This document shows, in pieces, positions 1 to 8,584 of a DNA stretch of 64,000 nt. Source of the DNA: Actinophytocola gossypii (GTDB taxonomy: Bacteria > Actinomycetota > Actinomycetes > Mycobacteriales > Pseudonocardiaceae). The notes under the pieces are model-generated. The model was not told the DNA's origin. It ran no database searches and saw only the letters and a list, made by a program, of their open reading frames with translations. A program made the translations under genes and the position numbers. Numbering within the stretch: the stretch's first letter is position 1; every line of letters begins with the position of its first letter. Location: assembly GCF_025165815.1 (NCBI RefSeq), contig NZ_JAFFZE010000017.1, positions 237,682 to 301,681 of the forward strand. The letters run 5' to 3'.

Positions 1-2
1 CC

Positions 3-1064
3 ATCGTCTACACGCCCGGCGTGGCCAAGGTCAGCCGGGCCATCGCCGAGGACGCCGACCTCGCCCGGCGCTACACCTGGACCAACCGCCTGGTCGTCGT
101 GGTCAGCGACGGCACCGCGGTGCTCGGCCTCGGGGACATCGGGCCACGGGGCGCCCTGCCGGTCATGGAGGGCAAGTCCGCCCTGTTCAAGACCTTCGGC
201 GGGCTCAACTCGATCCCGCTGGTGCTGGACACCACCGACGTCGACGAGATCGTCGAGACGCTGGTCCGGCTGCGCCCCTCGTTCGGCGCGGTGAACCTCG
301 AGGACGTGTCAGCGCCGCGCTGCTTCGAACTGGAGAAGCGCCTGATCGAGGCCCTGGACTGCCCGGTCATGCACGACGACCAGCACGGCACCGCGATCAT
401 CCTGCTCGCCGCCCTGCGCGGCGCCAACGCCGTTCTCGACCGGCCGATCGAGAACGAGCGGATCGTCATCGCCGGCGCCGGGGCGTCCGGGGTGGCCTGC
501 GCGAACTTCCTGCTCTCCGCCGGCGCCGGGGACGTCACCGTGCTCGACTCGCGGGGCATCGTGCACGCCGGCCGGGACGGGCTCAACCCGGTCAAGGCCG
601 AGCTGGCCACCCGGACCAACAAGGCAGGGCTGCGCGGCGGTCTGGCCGAGGCGCTGGCGGGCGCCGACGTGTTCGTCGGACTGTCCGGCTCCACCGTGCC
701 CGAGGAGCTGATCGCCTCGATGGCGCCGGACCCGATCGTGTTCGCGCTGTCCAACCCCGACCCGGAAATTCACCCGGACGTGGCACGGAAGCACGCCGCG
801 ATCGTCGCGACGGGTCGCAGCGACTTCCCGAACCAGATCAACAACTCGCTGGCCTTCCCCGGCGTGTTCCGCGGCGCGCTGGACGCGGGCGCGCGCCGGA
901 TCACCGAGCGGATGAAGCTGGCCGCCGCCGAGGCCATCTTCCAGGTCGCCGCCGAGGACCTGGACGCCGATCACATCGTGCCGTCCGGGGTCGACCCGAG
1001 GGTCGCGCCGGAGGTCGCCGCGGCGGTCGCGAAGGCCGCCGAGGAGGACGGCGTCACGGCGTAG
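3..1064 (+). CDS. malic enzyme (oxaloacetate-decarboxylating malate dehydrogenase), 5' truncated by window edge
   Basis: The frame is open from base 3, so the N-terminus lies outside the window. The product oxidatively decarboxylates malate to pyruvate with NAD(P)H formation. Family marks are the YTPGVAKVS segment at the left edge (conserved catalytic Tyr), GLGDIGPRGALPVMEGK, the metal-site region NLEDVSAPRCFELE, HDDQHGTAI, a Rossmann GAGASGVACANF loop and NNSLAFPGVFRGAL near the C-terminus. The protein stops soon after the malic NAD-binding domain, so it lacks the phosphotransacetylase-like domain of MaeB. Cofactor preference (NAD or NADP) cannot be read from the sequence. The next gene on the same strand begins about 180 bp later, so this is probably the end of its own unit. 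Confidence 0.93.
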   Translation: MVYTPGVAKVSRAIAEDADLARRYTWTNRLVVVVSDGTAVLGLGDIGPRGALPVMEGKSALFKTFGGLNSIPLVLDTTDVDEIVETLVRLRPSFGAVNLEDVSAPRCFELEKRLIEALDCPVMHDDQHGTAIILLAALRGANAVLDRPIENERIVIAGAGASGVACANFLLSAGAGDVTVLDSRGIVHAGRDGLNPVKAELATRTNKAGLRGGLAEALAGADVFVGLSGSTVPEELIASMAPDPIVFALSNPDPEIHPDVARKHAAIVATGRSDFPNQINNSLAFPGVFRGALDAGARRITERMKLAAAEAIFQVAAEDLDADHIVPSGVDPRVAPEVAAAVAKAAEEDGVTA

Positions 1065-1245
1065 TCACGGCTCGATAACCACGTGGCAGGGGTGTCGTCG
1101 CTGGTCAGCGGCCCGGACCGGCGGCGGAACCCCTGCTTCGGCGATTTCGAACAATCCTCGGGTAATTCACGCGGTAGCCTGTGCACCGGCGGGAAAGATC
1201 GGCGGCTGCGCCCGACCCGCCGGCATGCGGGCGAGAGGATGGCGT

Positions 1246-3831
1246 GTGGCCGAGCATGTCCTGCGAGCCGGCCCGCACCCCGCGGCGGTGCGGACCGGCG
1301 AGTTAGCCATGCCCGCGGTGGCCGCCAACTCCGCCGTCCCCGTCACCGGGGAGCCACCGCGGGCGGACGTCGTCACGCCCGTCCTGCTCACCGACATCGA
1401 GGAGCTCGCCCAACTCGGGGTGTGGAGCATCGACGTCCGGGCCGGCCGCGCGTACTTCTCCGACGGTCTGCGCCGGCTCTGCGGTTCCCCCACCGGCGAC
1501 ACCCTCTCCGCCGCGATCGAACTGGTCCACCCGGACGACAAGCCGGTGCTCGACCTGTTCCGCGCCCGGCTGTACTCGCCGACCGACGACGCGCCGATCG
1601 AGGTCGAGCTGCGGGACGCCACCGGCGAGCGCGACTTCCGCGTCCGGGCCCGCTCCGAGACCGACGCCACCGGCGCGGTCGTCCGCATCCTCGGCACCGT
1701 CCAGGACGTCACCAGCTCCCGCGACCTCGAGCGGCAGGCGATCCTCGACCGTCGCCTGTTCCAGGACGCTCAACAGGTCGCCCGGGTCGGCACCTGGGAG
1801 TGGAACACCCAGACGGGTGAATGCGTGTGGTCGACCATGCTCTACGAGCTGTTCGGCGTCGAGCCGGGCGTGCCGATCACCTACACCGACTACCTCAGCA
1901 TGGTGCACCCCGACGACCGGGACTGGGTCGACAAGCGCTGGCGCGGGCTCGCCGTGGACGGCCGCCCGGCCGAGGCCGAGCACCGCGTGGTCCTGCCGGA
2001 CGGCGGCCGTCGGGTACTCCGCTGCCGCGCCGTCGCCCGGGACAACAGCCGAGGCGCCCAGGTGATGATCGGCACCGCCCAGGACGTCACCGAGCAGCGG
2101 TCCACCGAGACCAGGATGATGCGCTCCAGCCAGCGGTTCACCGACCTGGTCGCGATCGCCCCGGTCGGCATCGCGCTGTTCGACGACAGCGGGCACCTGC
2201 TCGACGCCAACGACGCCCTGTGCCGGCTGCTGGAGGAGGACCTGGAGCGGCTGCGCGGCCGGTCGGCCACCGACCTGGCCCACCCCACCGACCGGGCGAC
2301 CTCGCTGCTGCACTCGGACGGCCTGCAGGGCGGCGACCTGCGCGCGGGCCAGCGGGTCCTGGTCACCGCGTCCGGCAAGTCGGTGTACTGCGAACTGAGC
2401 GTGACCTCGTCGGTCGCCGACGACGGCCAGCGGTTCTGGCTGGTGGTGTTCGCCGACGTCACCGAGCGCCGCCGGGCCGCCGAACGGCTGCGCTACCAGG
2501 CCACCCACGACGAGCTGACCGGCCTGCCGGGGCGCGCGGCGGTCAACGAGCTGTTGGGCCAGCTGCTGAGCGGGCCGGAGGCGGACAGCGTCGCGGTGCT
2601 GTTCTGCGACGTGGACAACTTCAAGCGGGTCAACGACTCCCTCGGCCACGACGTCGGTGACGAGCTGATCATCGCGCTGGCCAGGCGCCTGGAACGCGGG
2701 CTGCCGCCGTGCTGCACGCCGGGGCGGATGTCCGGCGACGAGTACGTGGTGATCTGCTCGGACGTCGGCGAGGTCGGCGGGGTCGAGGTGCTGGCGAACC
2801 GGGTGGCGCGGCTGCTGCGCACGGCGGTGCCGGTGCGCGGCCAGCTGCTGCGGGTCTCGGCGGCCATCGGCGCCGCGGTGCCGAACGGGCCGGACGGCGG
2901 GCCGAGCGCCGGGTCCCGGTCCACCGCGGCCGACCTGCTGCGGTTCGCCGACGCGGCGATGTTCAACGCGAAGCGGCAGGGCACCGGGCGGGTGTCGCTG
3001 GCCAACGCCGAGCTGATCCACACGGCGAACAGCCAGATGCTGCTCGAGGGCCAGCTGCGGGACGCCATCGCGAACGGCGAGCTGGTGCTGCACTACCAGC
3101 CGGTGGTCGGCCCGGACGGCACGATCCTGTCCGCGGAGGCGCTGGTCCGCTGGCCGCACCCGGAGCGGGGGATGCTGAGCCCCGGCGAGTTCCTGCCGGT
3201 CGCCGAGCAGGGTGACCTGCTGCGCGAGCTGGACCGCTGGGTGCTGCGCACGGCGTTGCGCGAGGCGGCGGACTGGCCGCTGCTGACCGGCGGCGTGCTG
3301 GGCGGCGGGCCGGGGGTCGCGGTGAACCTGGCCGGGCTGGTGCCGGGCGACCCGGAGTTCGTGGAGATCGTGTCGGCCGCGGTGGCCGAGTCGGGCATCG
3401 CCTGGGACCGGGTGGTGCTGGAGCTGGTGGAGACCAGCCTGATCGACCTGCCGTCCCGGTCGCGTTCGGCCATGGCCGAGCTGGCCGACCGCGGCGTGCG
3501 GTTCGCCGTGGACGACTTCGGCACCGGGTACTCGTCGCTGTCGCGGCTCAAGGAGCTGCCGGCGCAGATCATCAAGATCGACCGGGCGTTCGTGTCCGGC
3601 GTGGCGACCGAGGCGGCCGACTTCGCGGTGGTCCGCGCGCTGGTCGACATGGCCCGCGCGATGGGCCGCACCTGCGTGGCCGAGGGCGTGGAGGTCGAGT
3701 CGCAGTTCCATGTGCTGCGCAGCTTCGGCGTCGAGGCCTACCAGGGCTGGCTGCTGTCCCGACCGTTGTCCGCGGAGGCCCACCGGGAGCTGATGCGGCT
3801 CGGACCGGTGCACATTCCACGCGGATCCTGA
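1246..3831 (+). CDS. PAS-PAS-PAS-GGDEF-EAL cyclic-di-GMP turnover protein
   Basis: Cytosolic signalling protein of about 861 aa with no predicted membrane segments. Three PAS/PAC units end in DVTSSRDLER, DVTEQRSTE and DVTERRRAAER. They are followed by a diguanylate cyclase domain (about 410-580) and a phosphodiesterase domain (about 590-850). The cyclase signature reads SGDEY rather than GGDEF, with no RxxD inhibitory site just upstream, so cyclase activity is uncertain. The EAL domain looks intact: EALVRW, ELVETSL, DDFGTGYSS and IKIDRAF are all present. I chose GTG at 1246 because GAGAGGA lies about 7 bases upstream; an in-frame ATG at 1225 has no ribosome site. It probably senses a ligand or redox state through PAS and hydrolyses c-di-GMP. 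It stands alone, without an operon partner. Confidence 0.9.
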   Translation: MAEHVLRAGPHPAAVRTGELAMPAVAANSAVPVTGEPPRADVVTPVLLTDIEELAQLGVWSIDVRAGRAYFSDGLRRLCGSPTGDTLSAAIELVHPDDKPVLDLFRARLYSPTDDAPIEVELRDATGERDFRVRARSETDATGAVVRILGTVQDVTSSRDLERQAILDRRLFQDAQQVARVGTWEWNTQTGECVWSTMLYELFGVEPGVPITYTDYLSMVHPDDRDWVDKRWRGLAVDGRPAEAEHRVVLPDGGRRVLRCRAVARDNSRGAQVMIGTAQDVTEQRSTETRMMRSSQRFTDLVAIAPVGIALFDDSGHLLDANDALCRLLEEDLERLRGRSATDLAHPTDRATSLLHSDGLQGGDLRAGQRVLVTASGKSVYCELSVTSSVADDGQRFWLVVFADVTERRRAAERLRYQATHDELTGLPGRAAVNELLGQLLSGPEADSVAVLFCDVDNFKRVNDSLGHDVGDELIIALARRLERGLPPCCTPGRMSGDEYVVICSDVGEVGGVEVLANRVARLLRTAVPVRGQLLRVSAAIGAAVPNGPDGGPSAGSRSTAADLLRFADAAMFNAKRQGTGRVSLANAELIHTANSQMLLEGQLRDAIANGELVLHYQPVVGPDGTILSAEALVRWPHPERGMLSPGEFLPVAEQGDLLRELDRWVLRTALREAADWPLLTGGVLGGGPGVAVNLAGLVPGDPEFVEIVSAAVAESGIAWDRVVLELVETSLIDLPSRSRSAMAELADRGVRFAVDDFGTGYSSLSRLKELPAQIIKIDRAFVSGVATEAADFAVVRALVDMARAMGRTCVAEGVEVESQFHVLRSFGVEAYQGWLLSRPLSAEAHRELMRLGPVHIPRGS

Positions 3832-3991
3832 ACCGGTCTCGACTTCGCAACGGCTGCGCCGAACAGAGCAATCGGGTAGGCTGACCGGTCGTCGTCAGAT
3901 GCTGGGACGACCTGCCGCCGTCGGTACCACCGGCTAAGGTCGGGCGACCTACGGCCGGCAGGGGGCCGTCTCGACCTGAGGAGTCTCGAGC

Positions 3992-5122
3992 GTGATCGAG
4001 TTCCAGGCCGTGACCAAGCAGTACCCGGACGGCACGGTCGCGGTCGACAACCTCGACCTGGCCGTCGAGGACGGCGGGATCACCGTCTTCGTCGGACCGT
4101 CCGGCTGCGGCAAGACGACGTCACTGCGCATGATCAACCGGATGATCGACCCGACCGGCGGACGGATCCTGCTGGACGGCAAGGACATCCGCGAGTCCGA
4201 CCCGCCGCTGCTGCGCCGGGGCATCGGGTACGTCATCCAGCACGCCGGGCTGTTCCCGCACCGCACGGTCCTCGACAACGTCGCCACCGTGCCGCTGCTC
4301 ACCGGGCAGAGCCGTCGCGCCGCGCGGTCCAGGGCGGGCGAGCTGCTCGAACTGGTCGGGCTGCCGGCGAAGCTCGCCAAGCGGTACCCGGCGCAGCTCT
4401 CCGGCGGACAGCAGCAGCGCGTCGGCGTCGCCCGCGCGCTGGCCGCCGACCCGCCGGTGCTGCTGATGGACGAGCCGTTCAGCGCCGTCGACCCCATCGT
4501 GCGCGACGACCTGCAACAGCAACTACTGCGCCTGCAGTCCGAACTGGACAAGACGATCGTGTTCGTCACCCACGACATCGACGAGGCGATCAAGCTCGGC
4601 GACCGGGTGGCGGTGTTCCGCGTCGGCGGCCGGCTCGCCCAGTACGACGACCCGTCCGCGCTGCTCGCCAGGCCGGCCGACGACTTCGTGTCCTCGTTCG
4701 TCGGCCGCGACCGCGGCTACCGGGCGCTCGGCTTCCTCGACGCGGGCGGGGTCCCCGTCGGTCCGGTCGCGACGGTCCGCGCCGGCGAGCAGGCCACCGC
4801 CGACCAGCTCGACGACGGCTGGGCGGTCGCGGTCGACGCGGAGAACCGGCCGCTCGGCTGGGTTTCCGCCGAGCTGCTGTCCACGATGGACGGATCGGTG
4901 AACGCGGACAGGCTGGTCTCCGGCGGCTCGCTGTTCGAAGTGGACTCCTCGGCCGGGACGACCGCCGGGTCGCTGCGCAACGCCCTGGACGCGGCGCTCA
5001 GCTCGCCGTCCGCCGTGGGCATCGCGATCGACGGCGACGGTGCGGTGGTCGGCGGCGTCACCGCCGACACCGTGCTCGCGGCACTGGCCGACGCGCGACG
5101 GGCGGGTGAGGTGCCGGCGTGA
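3992..5122 (+). CDS. osmoprotectant-type ABC transporter, ATP-binding subunit (OpuCA/ProV-like)
   Basis: ATPase of a quaternary-amine/compatible-solute importer. Walker A GPSGCGKTT is at residues 35-43, the signature LSGGQQQRV near 136-144 and Walker B LLMDEP near 157. They are followed by the H-loop VFVTHDIDEA and the FVGRDRGYR linker typical of OpuCA/ProV. The roughly 130-residue C-terminal extension is in the place of the regulatory CBS pair of this family but is only weakly CBS-like. The GTG start has a good GAGGAG 8 bases upstream. The stop overlaps the start of the first permease (GTGA), the first link of a four-gene operon with ATPase, two permeases and a lipoprotein receptor. The substrate (glycine betaine, choline or another osmolyte) is inferred from family only. 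Confidence 0.92.
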   Translation: MIEFQAVTKQYPDGTVAVDNLDLAVEDGGITVFVGPSGCGKTTSLRMINRMIDPTGGRILLDGKDIRESDPPLLRRGIGYVIQHAGLFPHRTVLDNVATVPLLTGQSRRAARSRAGELLELVGLPAKLAKRYPAQLSGGQQQRVGVARALAADPPVLLMDEPFSAVDPIVRDDLQQQLLRLQSELDKTIVFVTHDIDEAIKLGDRVAVFRVGGRLAQYDDPSALLARPADDFVSSFVGRDRGYRALGFLDAGGVPVGPVATVRAGEQATADQLDDGWAVAVDAENRPLGWVSAELLSTMDGSVNADRLVSGGSLFEVDSSAGTTAGSLRNALDAALSSPSAVGIAIDGDGAVVGGVTADTVLAALADARRAGEVPA

Positions 5123-5787
5123 ACATCGACTGGCCGTGGCCCTGGCTGCCGGCCAACACCGACGACATCGCCGAGGCGACCGGTGAGCACCTGTACCTGG
5201 CGCTGCTGCCGGTGCTGGTCGGGCTGCTGGTGTCGATCCCGCTCGGCTGGGCGGCGAGCCGCTGGCGGGTGGCGCGCGGGATCCTGGTGCCGCTGGCGGG
5301 CGTGCTCTACACGATCCCGTCGCTCGCGCTGATCACGCTGGTGCCGCTGGTCCTCGGCACCCAGATCATCGACCCGCTCAACGTGCAGGTGCCGCTGGCG
5401 GTGTACACAATCGCGCTGCTGGTCCGCTCGGTGTCCGACGCGCTGCGGGCGGTGCCGAGCGAGGTCACCGCGGCCGCGACGGCCGTCGGCTACCGGCCGC
5501 TGCACCGGTTCCTGACCGTCGAGCTGCCGCTCGCGGTGCCGGTGATCGTCGCCGGGCTGCGGGTGGCGGTGGTGTCGGCGATGAGCCTGACCGCGGTCGG
5601 CGCGCTGGTCGGCATCGGCGGACTCGGCCAGCTGATCACCGAGGGCTTCCTGCGCAACAACGGCGTGGAGCTGGTCGCGGCGATCGTGCTGATCGTCGTG
5701 ATCGCGCTGATCATCGACGCGCTGCTGCTGCTCGTCGGCCGGATCGCCACGCCGTGGACGAGGACGGCCAAGGGGGTGAACTCGTGA
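5119..5787 (+). CDS. osmoprotectant-type ABC transporter permease (OpuCB/ProW-like), first copy
   Basis: Membrane protein of 222 aa with about five to six hydrophobic segments (for example LYLALLPVLVGLLVSIPL and VELVAAIVLIVVIALIIDALLLL). The binding-protein-dependent transport signature is EVTAAATAVGYRPLHRF...ELPLAVPVIVAG around residues 115-145, where the coupling helix contacts the ATPase. GTG start overlaps the ATPase stop. It pairs with the second permease at 5858-6595 to form the heterodimeric channel. Confidence 0.9.
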   Translation: MNIDWPWPWLPANTDDIAEATGEHLYLALLPVLVGLLVSIPLGWAASRWRVARGILVPLAGVLYTIPSLALITLVPLVLGTQIIDPLNVQVPLAVYTIALLVRSVSDALRAVPSEVTAAATAVGYRPLHRFLTVELPLAVPVIVAGLRVAVVSAMSLTAVGALVGIGGLGQLITEGFLRNNGVELVAAIVLIVVIALIIDALLLLVGRIATPWTRTAKGVNS

Positions 5788-5861
5788 GCGAGCTCGCGAG
5801 CGAACCATTGACACAGGGCGACCGTGAACGGCACCGCCGAGCCCGCGAGGGGGTGTCGTGA
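5784..5861 (+). CDS. possible 25-codon coupling ORF between the two permease genes
   Basis: A GTG at 5784 overlaps the stop of the first permease (GTGA), and its reading frame runs to a TGA at 5859-5861 that overlaps the GTG start of the second permease. It could carry ribosomes across the 70-base gap by termination-reinitiation. It starts with GTGAGCGAGCTCGCGAGCG, containing the perfect palindrome GCGAGCTCGC. From memory, similar GAGCGAGC-rich segments occur near gene starts in many actinomycetes, so this may be a small inserted repeat rather than a gene. There is no recognisable protein domain. Confidence 0.25.
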   Translation: MSELASEPLTQGDRERHRRAREGVS

Positions 5862-6595
5862 ACTCCGCGTTCGCGTGGCTGTTCGACCCGGAGCACTGGT
5901 CCGGGCCGAGCGGCTTCCCCGCCCGGATCCTCGAACACCTCACCTACACCGGCATCGCGGTGCTGATCGCGGCCGCGATCGCGGTGCCGCTCGGCGCGGT
6001 CATCGGGCACACCGGCAAGGGCACGTTCCTGGTGGCGGGCCTGTCCAACGGCCTGCGCGCGCTGCCCGAGCTGGGCCTGCTGACGCTGCTGGTGCTGTTG
6101 ACCTGGGTCGGCCTGCTGCCGCTGGTGATCTCGCTGGTGATCCTGGCCATCCCGCCGATCCTGGCCGGGACGTACTCCGGCGTGCGCAACGTCGACCGGG
6201 CCGCGGTGGACGCAGCGCACGGCATGGGCATGCGCGGGCCGACGGTGCTCGCCAGGGTCGAGCTGCCGAACGCGCTGCCGCTGATCATCGGCGGCCTCCG
6301 CGCGGCGACCCTGCAGGTGATCGCGACCGCGACGATCGCCGCGTACGTGTCGCTCGGCGGCCTCGGCAGGTTCGTGATCGACGGCAACAACGCGGGCGCC
6401 GGCTCACCGGACGGCTACCCGCAGATGGCGGCCGGCGCGATCGCGGTCGCGGTGCTCGCGCTGTTGATGGAGGGCCTGCTGGAACTGGTCGAGCGCCTCG
6501 TGGTGTCCCCCGGGGTGCGGAACCAGTCGCGGGCCAGGCGCGCGGTCCGGCTGCGTCGGCGGCCGACTACTGATTTGGTGGAGAACCCAACCTAG
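5858..6595 (+). CDS. osmoprotectant-type ABC transporter permease (OpuCD-like), second copy
   Basis: Integral membrane protein of 245 aa and the partner of the first permease. Hydrophobic segments include GIAVLIAAAIAVPLGAVIG and LGLLTLLVLLTWVGLLPLV. The family coupling-helix region reads DAAHGMGMRGPTVLARVELPN, followed by ALPLIIGGLRAATLQ. The C-terminal 20 residues are Arg-rich and polar (RARRAVRLRRRP). The GTG start was preferred to the overlapping out-of-frame ORF. The gap to the receptor gene is only 11 bases, supporting co-transcription. Confidence 0.9.
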   Translation: MNSAFAWLFDPEHWSGPSGFPARILEHLTYTGIAVLIAAAIAVPLGAVIGHTGKGTFLVAGLSNGLRALPELGLLTLLVLLTWVGLLPLVISLVILAIPPILAGTYSGVRNVDRAAVDAAHGMGMRGPTVLARVELPNALPLIIGGLRAATLQVIATATIAAYVSLGGLGRFVIDGNNAGAGSPDGYPQMAAGAIAVAVLALLMEGLLELVERLVVSPGVRNQSRARRAVRLRRRPTTDLVENPT

Positions 6596-6606
6596 GGAGA
6601 CAGGAC

Positions 6607-7521
6607 ATGAAGCGCGCACTCGCCGGCGTGGCGACCGCCGTGGCGGCGACGCTGGCACTGACGGCCTGCGGCAGTTCCGACCCGCTGGCCGAGGACCCGG
6701 CAGGGGGCGAAGGTGGTTCGAGCGAGTCGATCGCGATCGGCTCGGCGGACTTCCCGGAGAGCCAGCTGCTGGCCGAGATCTACGCCCAGGCGCTGGAGGG
6801 CGCGGGGGTGACGGTCTCCCGTGAGTTCGACCTGGGCAGCCGGGAGAAGTACTTCGCCGGCATCGAGGACGGCTCGATCGACCTGATCCCGGAGTACACC
6901 GGCACGCTGCTGCAGTTCGTCAACAAGGAGGCGCCGGAGGTCGAGCCCGAGGAGGTCTACACGGCGCTGCAGGAGGTCCTGCCGGACAACCTGACGGTGC
7001 TGGAGAAGGCCGAGGCGGAGAACAAGGACGCCGTGGTGGTGACCCGCGAGACGGCCGACAAGTGGAGCCTGACGACGATCGAGGACCTGGTGCCCCACTG
7101 CGGCGAGATCGTCTTCGGTGCGCCGACGGAGATGCAGCAGCGCCCGGACGGCATCCCCGGCCTCAAGGAGACCTACGGCTGCACGTTCAAGAGCTTCAAG
7201 GCCTTGGCGCCCGGCGCGATCACCACGAAGGCCCTGCTCGACGGGACCGTGCAGGCGGCGGACATCTTCACCACGGACGCCGCGATCGAGGCCAACGACC
7301 TGGTGGTGCTGGAGGACACGAAGAACAACTTCGCCGCGCAGAACGTGGTCCCGCTGATCGCCAAGGACAAGGTGAACGACACCGTCACCGAGACCCTCAA
7401 CGGCATCTCGGCCGAGCTGACCACCGACGTCCTGCTCGACCTCAACGCCCGCCTCAACTCCCCGGAGAAGCCCGACTACGCCGACGTGGCCGAGGAGTGG
7501 CTGGCCGAGATCAACGCCTGA
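6607..7521 (+). CDS. osmoprotectant-type ABC transporter substrate-binding lipoprotein (OsmF/OpuCC-like)
   Basis: Extracytoplasmic receptor of 304 aa, anchored as a lipoprotein. The signal peptide ends in lipobox LTAC with Cys21. The mature protein belongs to the OpuAC family: SADFPESQLLAEIYAQALE, the REFDLGSREKYFAGIEDGSID region, LIPEYTGTLLQF and FTTDAAIEANDLVVLED are typical. It delivers the solute to the two permeases encoded immediately upstream. ATG follows the ribosome site AGGGAGA closely. Downstream the assembly is corrupted (7545-7661), but the stop TGA at 7519-7521 lies before the damage, so the protein itself is complete. Confidence 0.92.
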   Translation: MKRALAGVATAVAATLALTACGSSDPLAEDPAGGEGGSSESIAIGSADFPESQLLAEIYAQALEGAGVTVSREFDLGSREKYFAGIEDGSIDLIPEYTGTLLQFVNKEAPEVEPEEVYTALQEVLPDNLTVLEKAEAENKDAVVVTRETADKWSLTTIEDLVPHCGEIVFGAPTEMQQRPDGIPGLKETYGCTFKSFKALAPGAITTKALLDGTVQAADIFTTDAAIEANDLVVLEDTKNNFAAQNVVPLIAKDKVNDTVTETLNGISAELTTDVLLDLNARLNSPEKPDYADVAEEWLAEINA

Positions 7522-7544
7522 GTTCACGGCTGGTTTCACGTCGT

Positions 7545-7661
<117 letters not shown>

Positions 7662-7694
7662 CCGATGCGATGAAGGGAGCCTTCATCGCATCGG
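7662..7694. repeat. perfect palindrome of the GAAGGGAGCCTTCAT repeat family, likely bidirectional terminator
   Basis: The left arm CCGATGCGATGAAGG (7662-7676) is exactly complementary to 7680-7694, with a 3-base loop. It sits between the convergent ends of the lipoprotein and IclR genes. The last codons and stop of the IclR gene lie inside it. The core GAAGGGAGCCTTCATCGCAT recurs inside the larger hairpin at 49656-49714, so this is one member of an interspersed family. Confidence 0.8.
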
Positions 7695-8477
7695 CTCGGT
7701 GGTCCGGCCACCGACTCGGGTGCTGAGGTCGGTGGCGGCGCGGAGGGTCTCGGCGGCCAGGTCGGGCCAGGTGTGGCCGCACTCGGGGTCGCACTCGTGG
7801 CGGAAGGTGGTGCTGATCGCGGCGATCGGGTGGTCGGCGTGGTCGAGCACGGGGGCCGCGACGGAGGCGAAGCCAGGCGTCACGTAGCCGTCCTCCACCG
7901 CCCAGCCGCGTTGGCGGCCCGCGGTGAGCAGGCGGCGTAGGGCGGGTAGGTGCGCCGGGCCTCGGCCGGTGCGGTCGACGAACGTCTCCCGGTTCGGGAA
8001 CAGGGCCCGGACCTGCGGGGCGGGCAGGCGGGCGAGGATCGCGCGGCCGGTGGCCGGCAGGTGCGCGGGTAGGCGGACGCCGACGTCGGTCACCACTGTC
8101 GCGTGTGGGTGTGGGGGTTGCTCGCGCAGGAGGTAAAGGGTCTCGCGGCCGTGGAGGACGCCCAGTTGCGCGGTGTGGCCGGTGCGGGCGATCAGCGCGC
8201 GCAGGACGGGGCGGGCGAGGCGTTCGAGCGGATCGTGGCGTAGGTACGCCGAACCCAGTTCGAAGGCGCCGAGGCCGAGACCGTACCGGCGCTCGTCCGG
8301 CAGGTGGGTGACGAAGCCGGCGGCGACCAGCTCCGCCAGCAGGTGGTACGTCGTGGAGCGGGGGAGGTTCAGCTCGCGGGCGACCGAGCCCGCGGTGACC
8401 GGGCCGGCCCTCGTCGCCAGCAACCGGAGCACGGCCAGCCCGCGGCGCAGCGCTGGCACGTCGCTGCTGGCTCCCAT
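7683..8477 (-). CDS. IclR-family transcriptional regulator
   Basis: DNA-binding repressor or activator of about 264 aa. The N-terminal winged helix has VLRLLATRAGPVTAG and ARELNLPRSTTYHLLAELVAAGFV. The C-terminal IclR effector domain contains GVRLPAHLPATGRAILA and GWAVEDGYVTPGFASVAAPV. The ATG at 8477 is my preferred start; a TTG at 8495 in the same frame is the alternative, and neither has a clear ribosome site. It is divergent from the rhamnosidase gene and close to the hut operon, so either could be its target. The C-terminus has an unusual HECDPECGH cluster that could bind a metal. The stop codon lies within the palindromic repeat at 7662-7694. Confidence 0.85.
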   Translation of the reverse strand: MGASSDVPALRRGLAVLRLLATRAGPVTAGSVARELNLPRSTTYHLLAELVAAGFVTHLPDERRYGLGLGAFELGSAYLRHDPLERLARPVLRALIARTGHTAQLGVLHGRETLYLLREQPPHPHATVVTDVGVRLPAHLPATGRAILARLPAPQVRALFPNRETFVDRTGRGPAHLPALRRLLTAGRQRGWAVEDGYVTPGFASVAAPVLDHADHPIAAISTTFRHECDPECGHTWPDLAAETLRAATDLSTRVGGRTTEPMR

Positions 8478-8535
8478 CGGAACAGTCTGCGGCAAGTGAT
8501 GGACATCACTCGATGGCGGCCCTAGGATTTGGAGT

Positions 8536-8566
8536 TGAAACGTTTCATTCAGGGGTTGAACGAAAC
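8536..8566. promoter_or_regulatory. operator-like palindromes upstream of the rhamnosidase gene
   Basis: TGAAACGTTTCA at 8536-8547 is a perfect 12-base palindrome of the kind bound by LacI- or IclR-type regulators. Overlapping it, GTTTCATTC (8542-8550) is inverted against GAACGAAAC (8558-8566) with a single wobble mismatch. A further small palindrome, GTGATG-GA-CATCAC, is at 8496-8509 next to the IclR start. All lie in the 107-base divergent intergenic region. Confidence 0.55.
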
Positions 8567-8584
8567 CTCGTCGAAAGGAGCGCC

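Noticed and set aside
1303..3813. 836-codon antisense frame over the c-di-GMP protein
   Set aside because: Low-complexity His/Arg/Gln-rich shadow of a well-supported PAS-GGDEF-EAL gene.
5787..5803. Insertion-sequence end or attachment site
   Set aside because: The GAGCGAGCTCGCGAGCG palindrome has no flanking duplication, partner end or recombinase.
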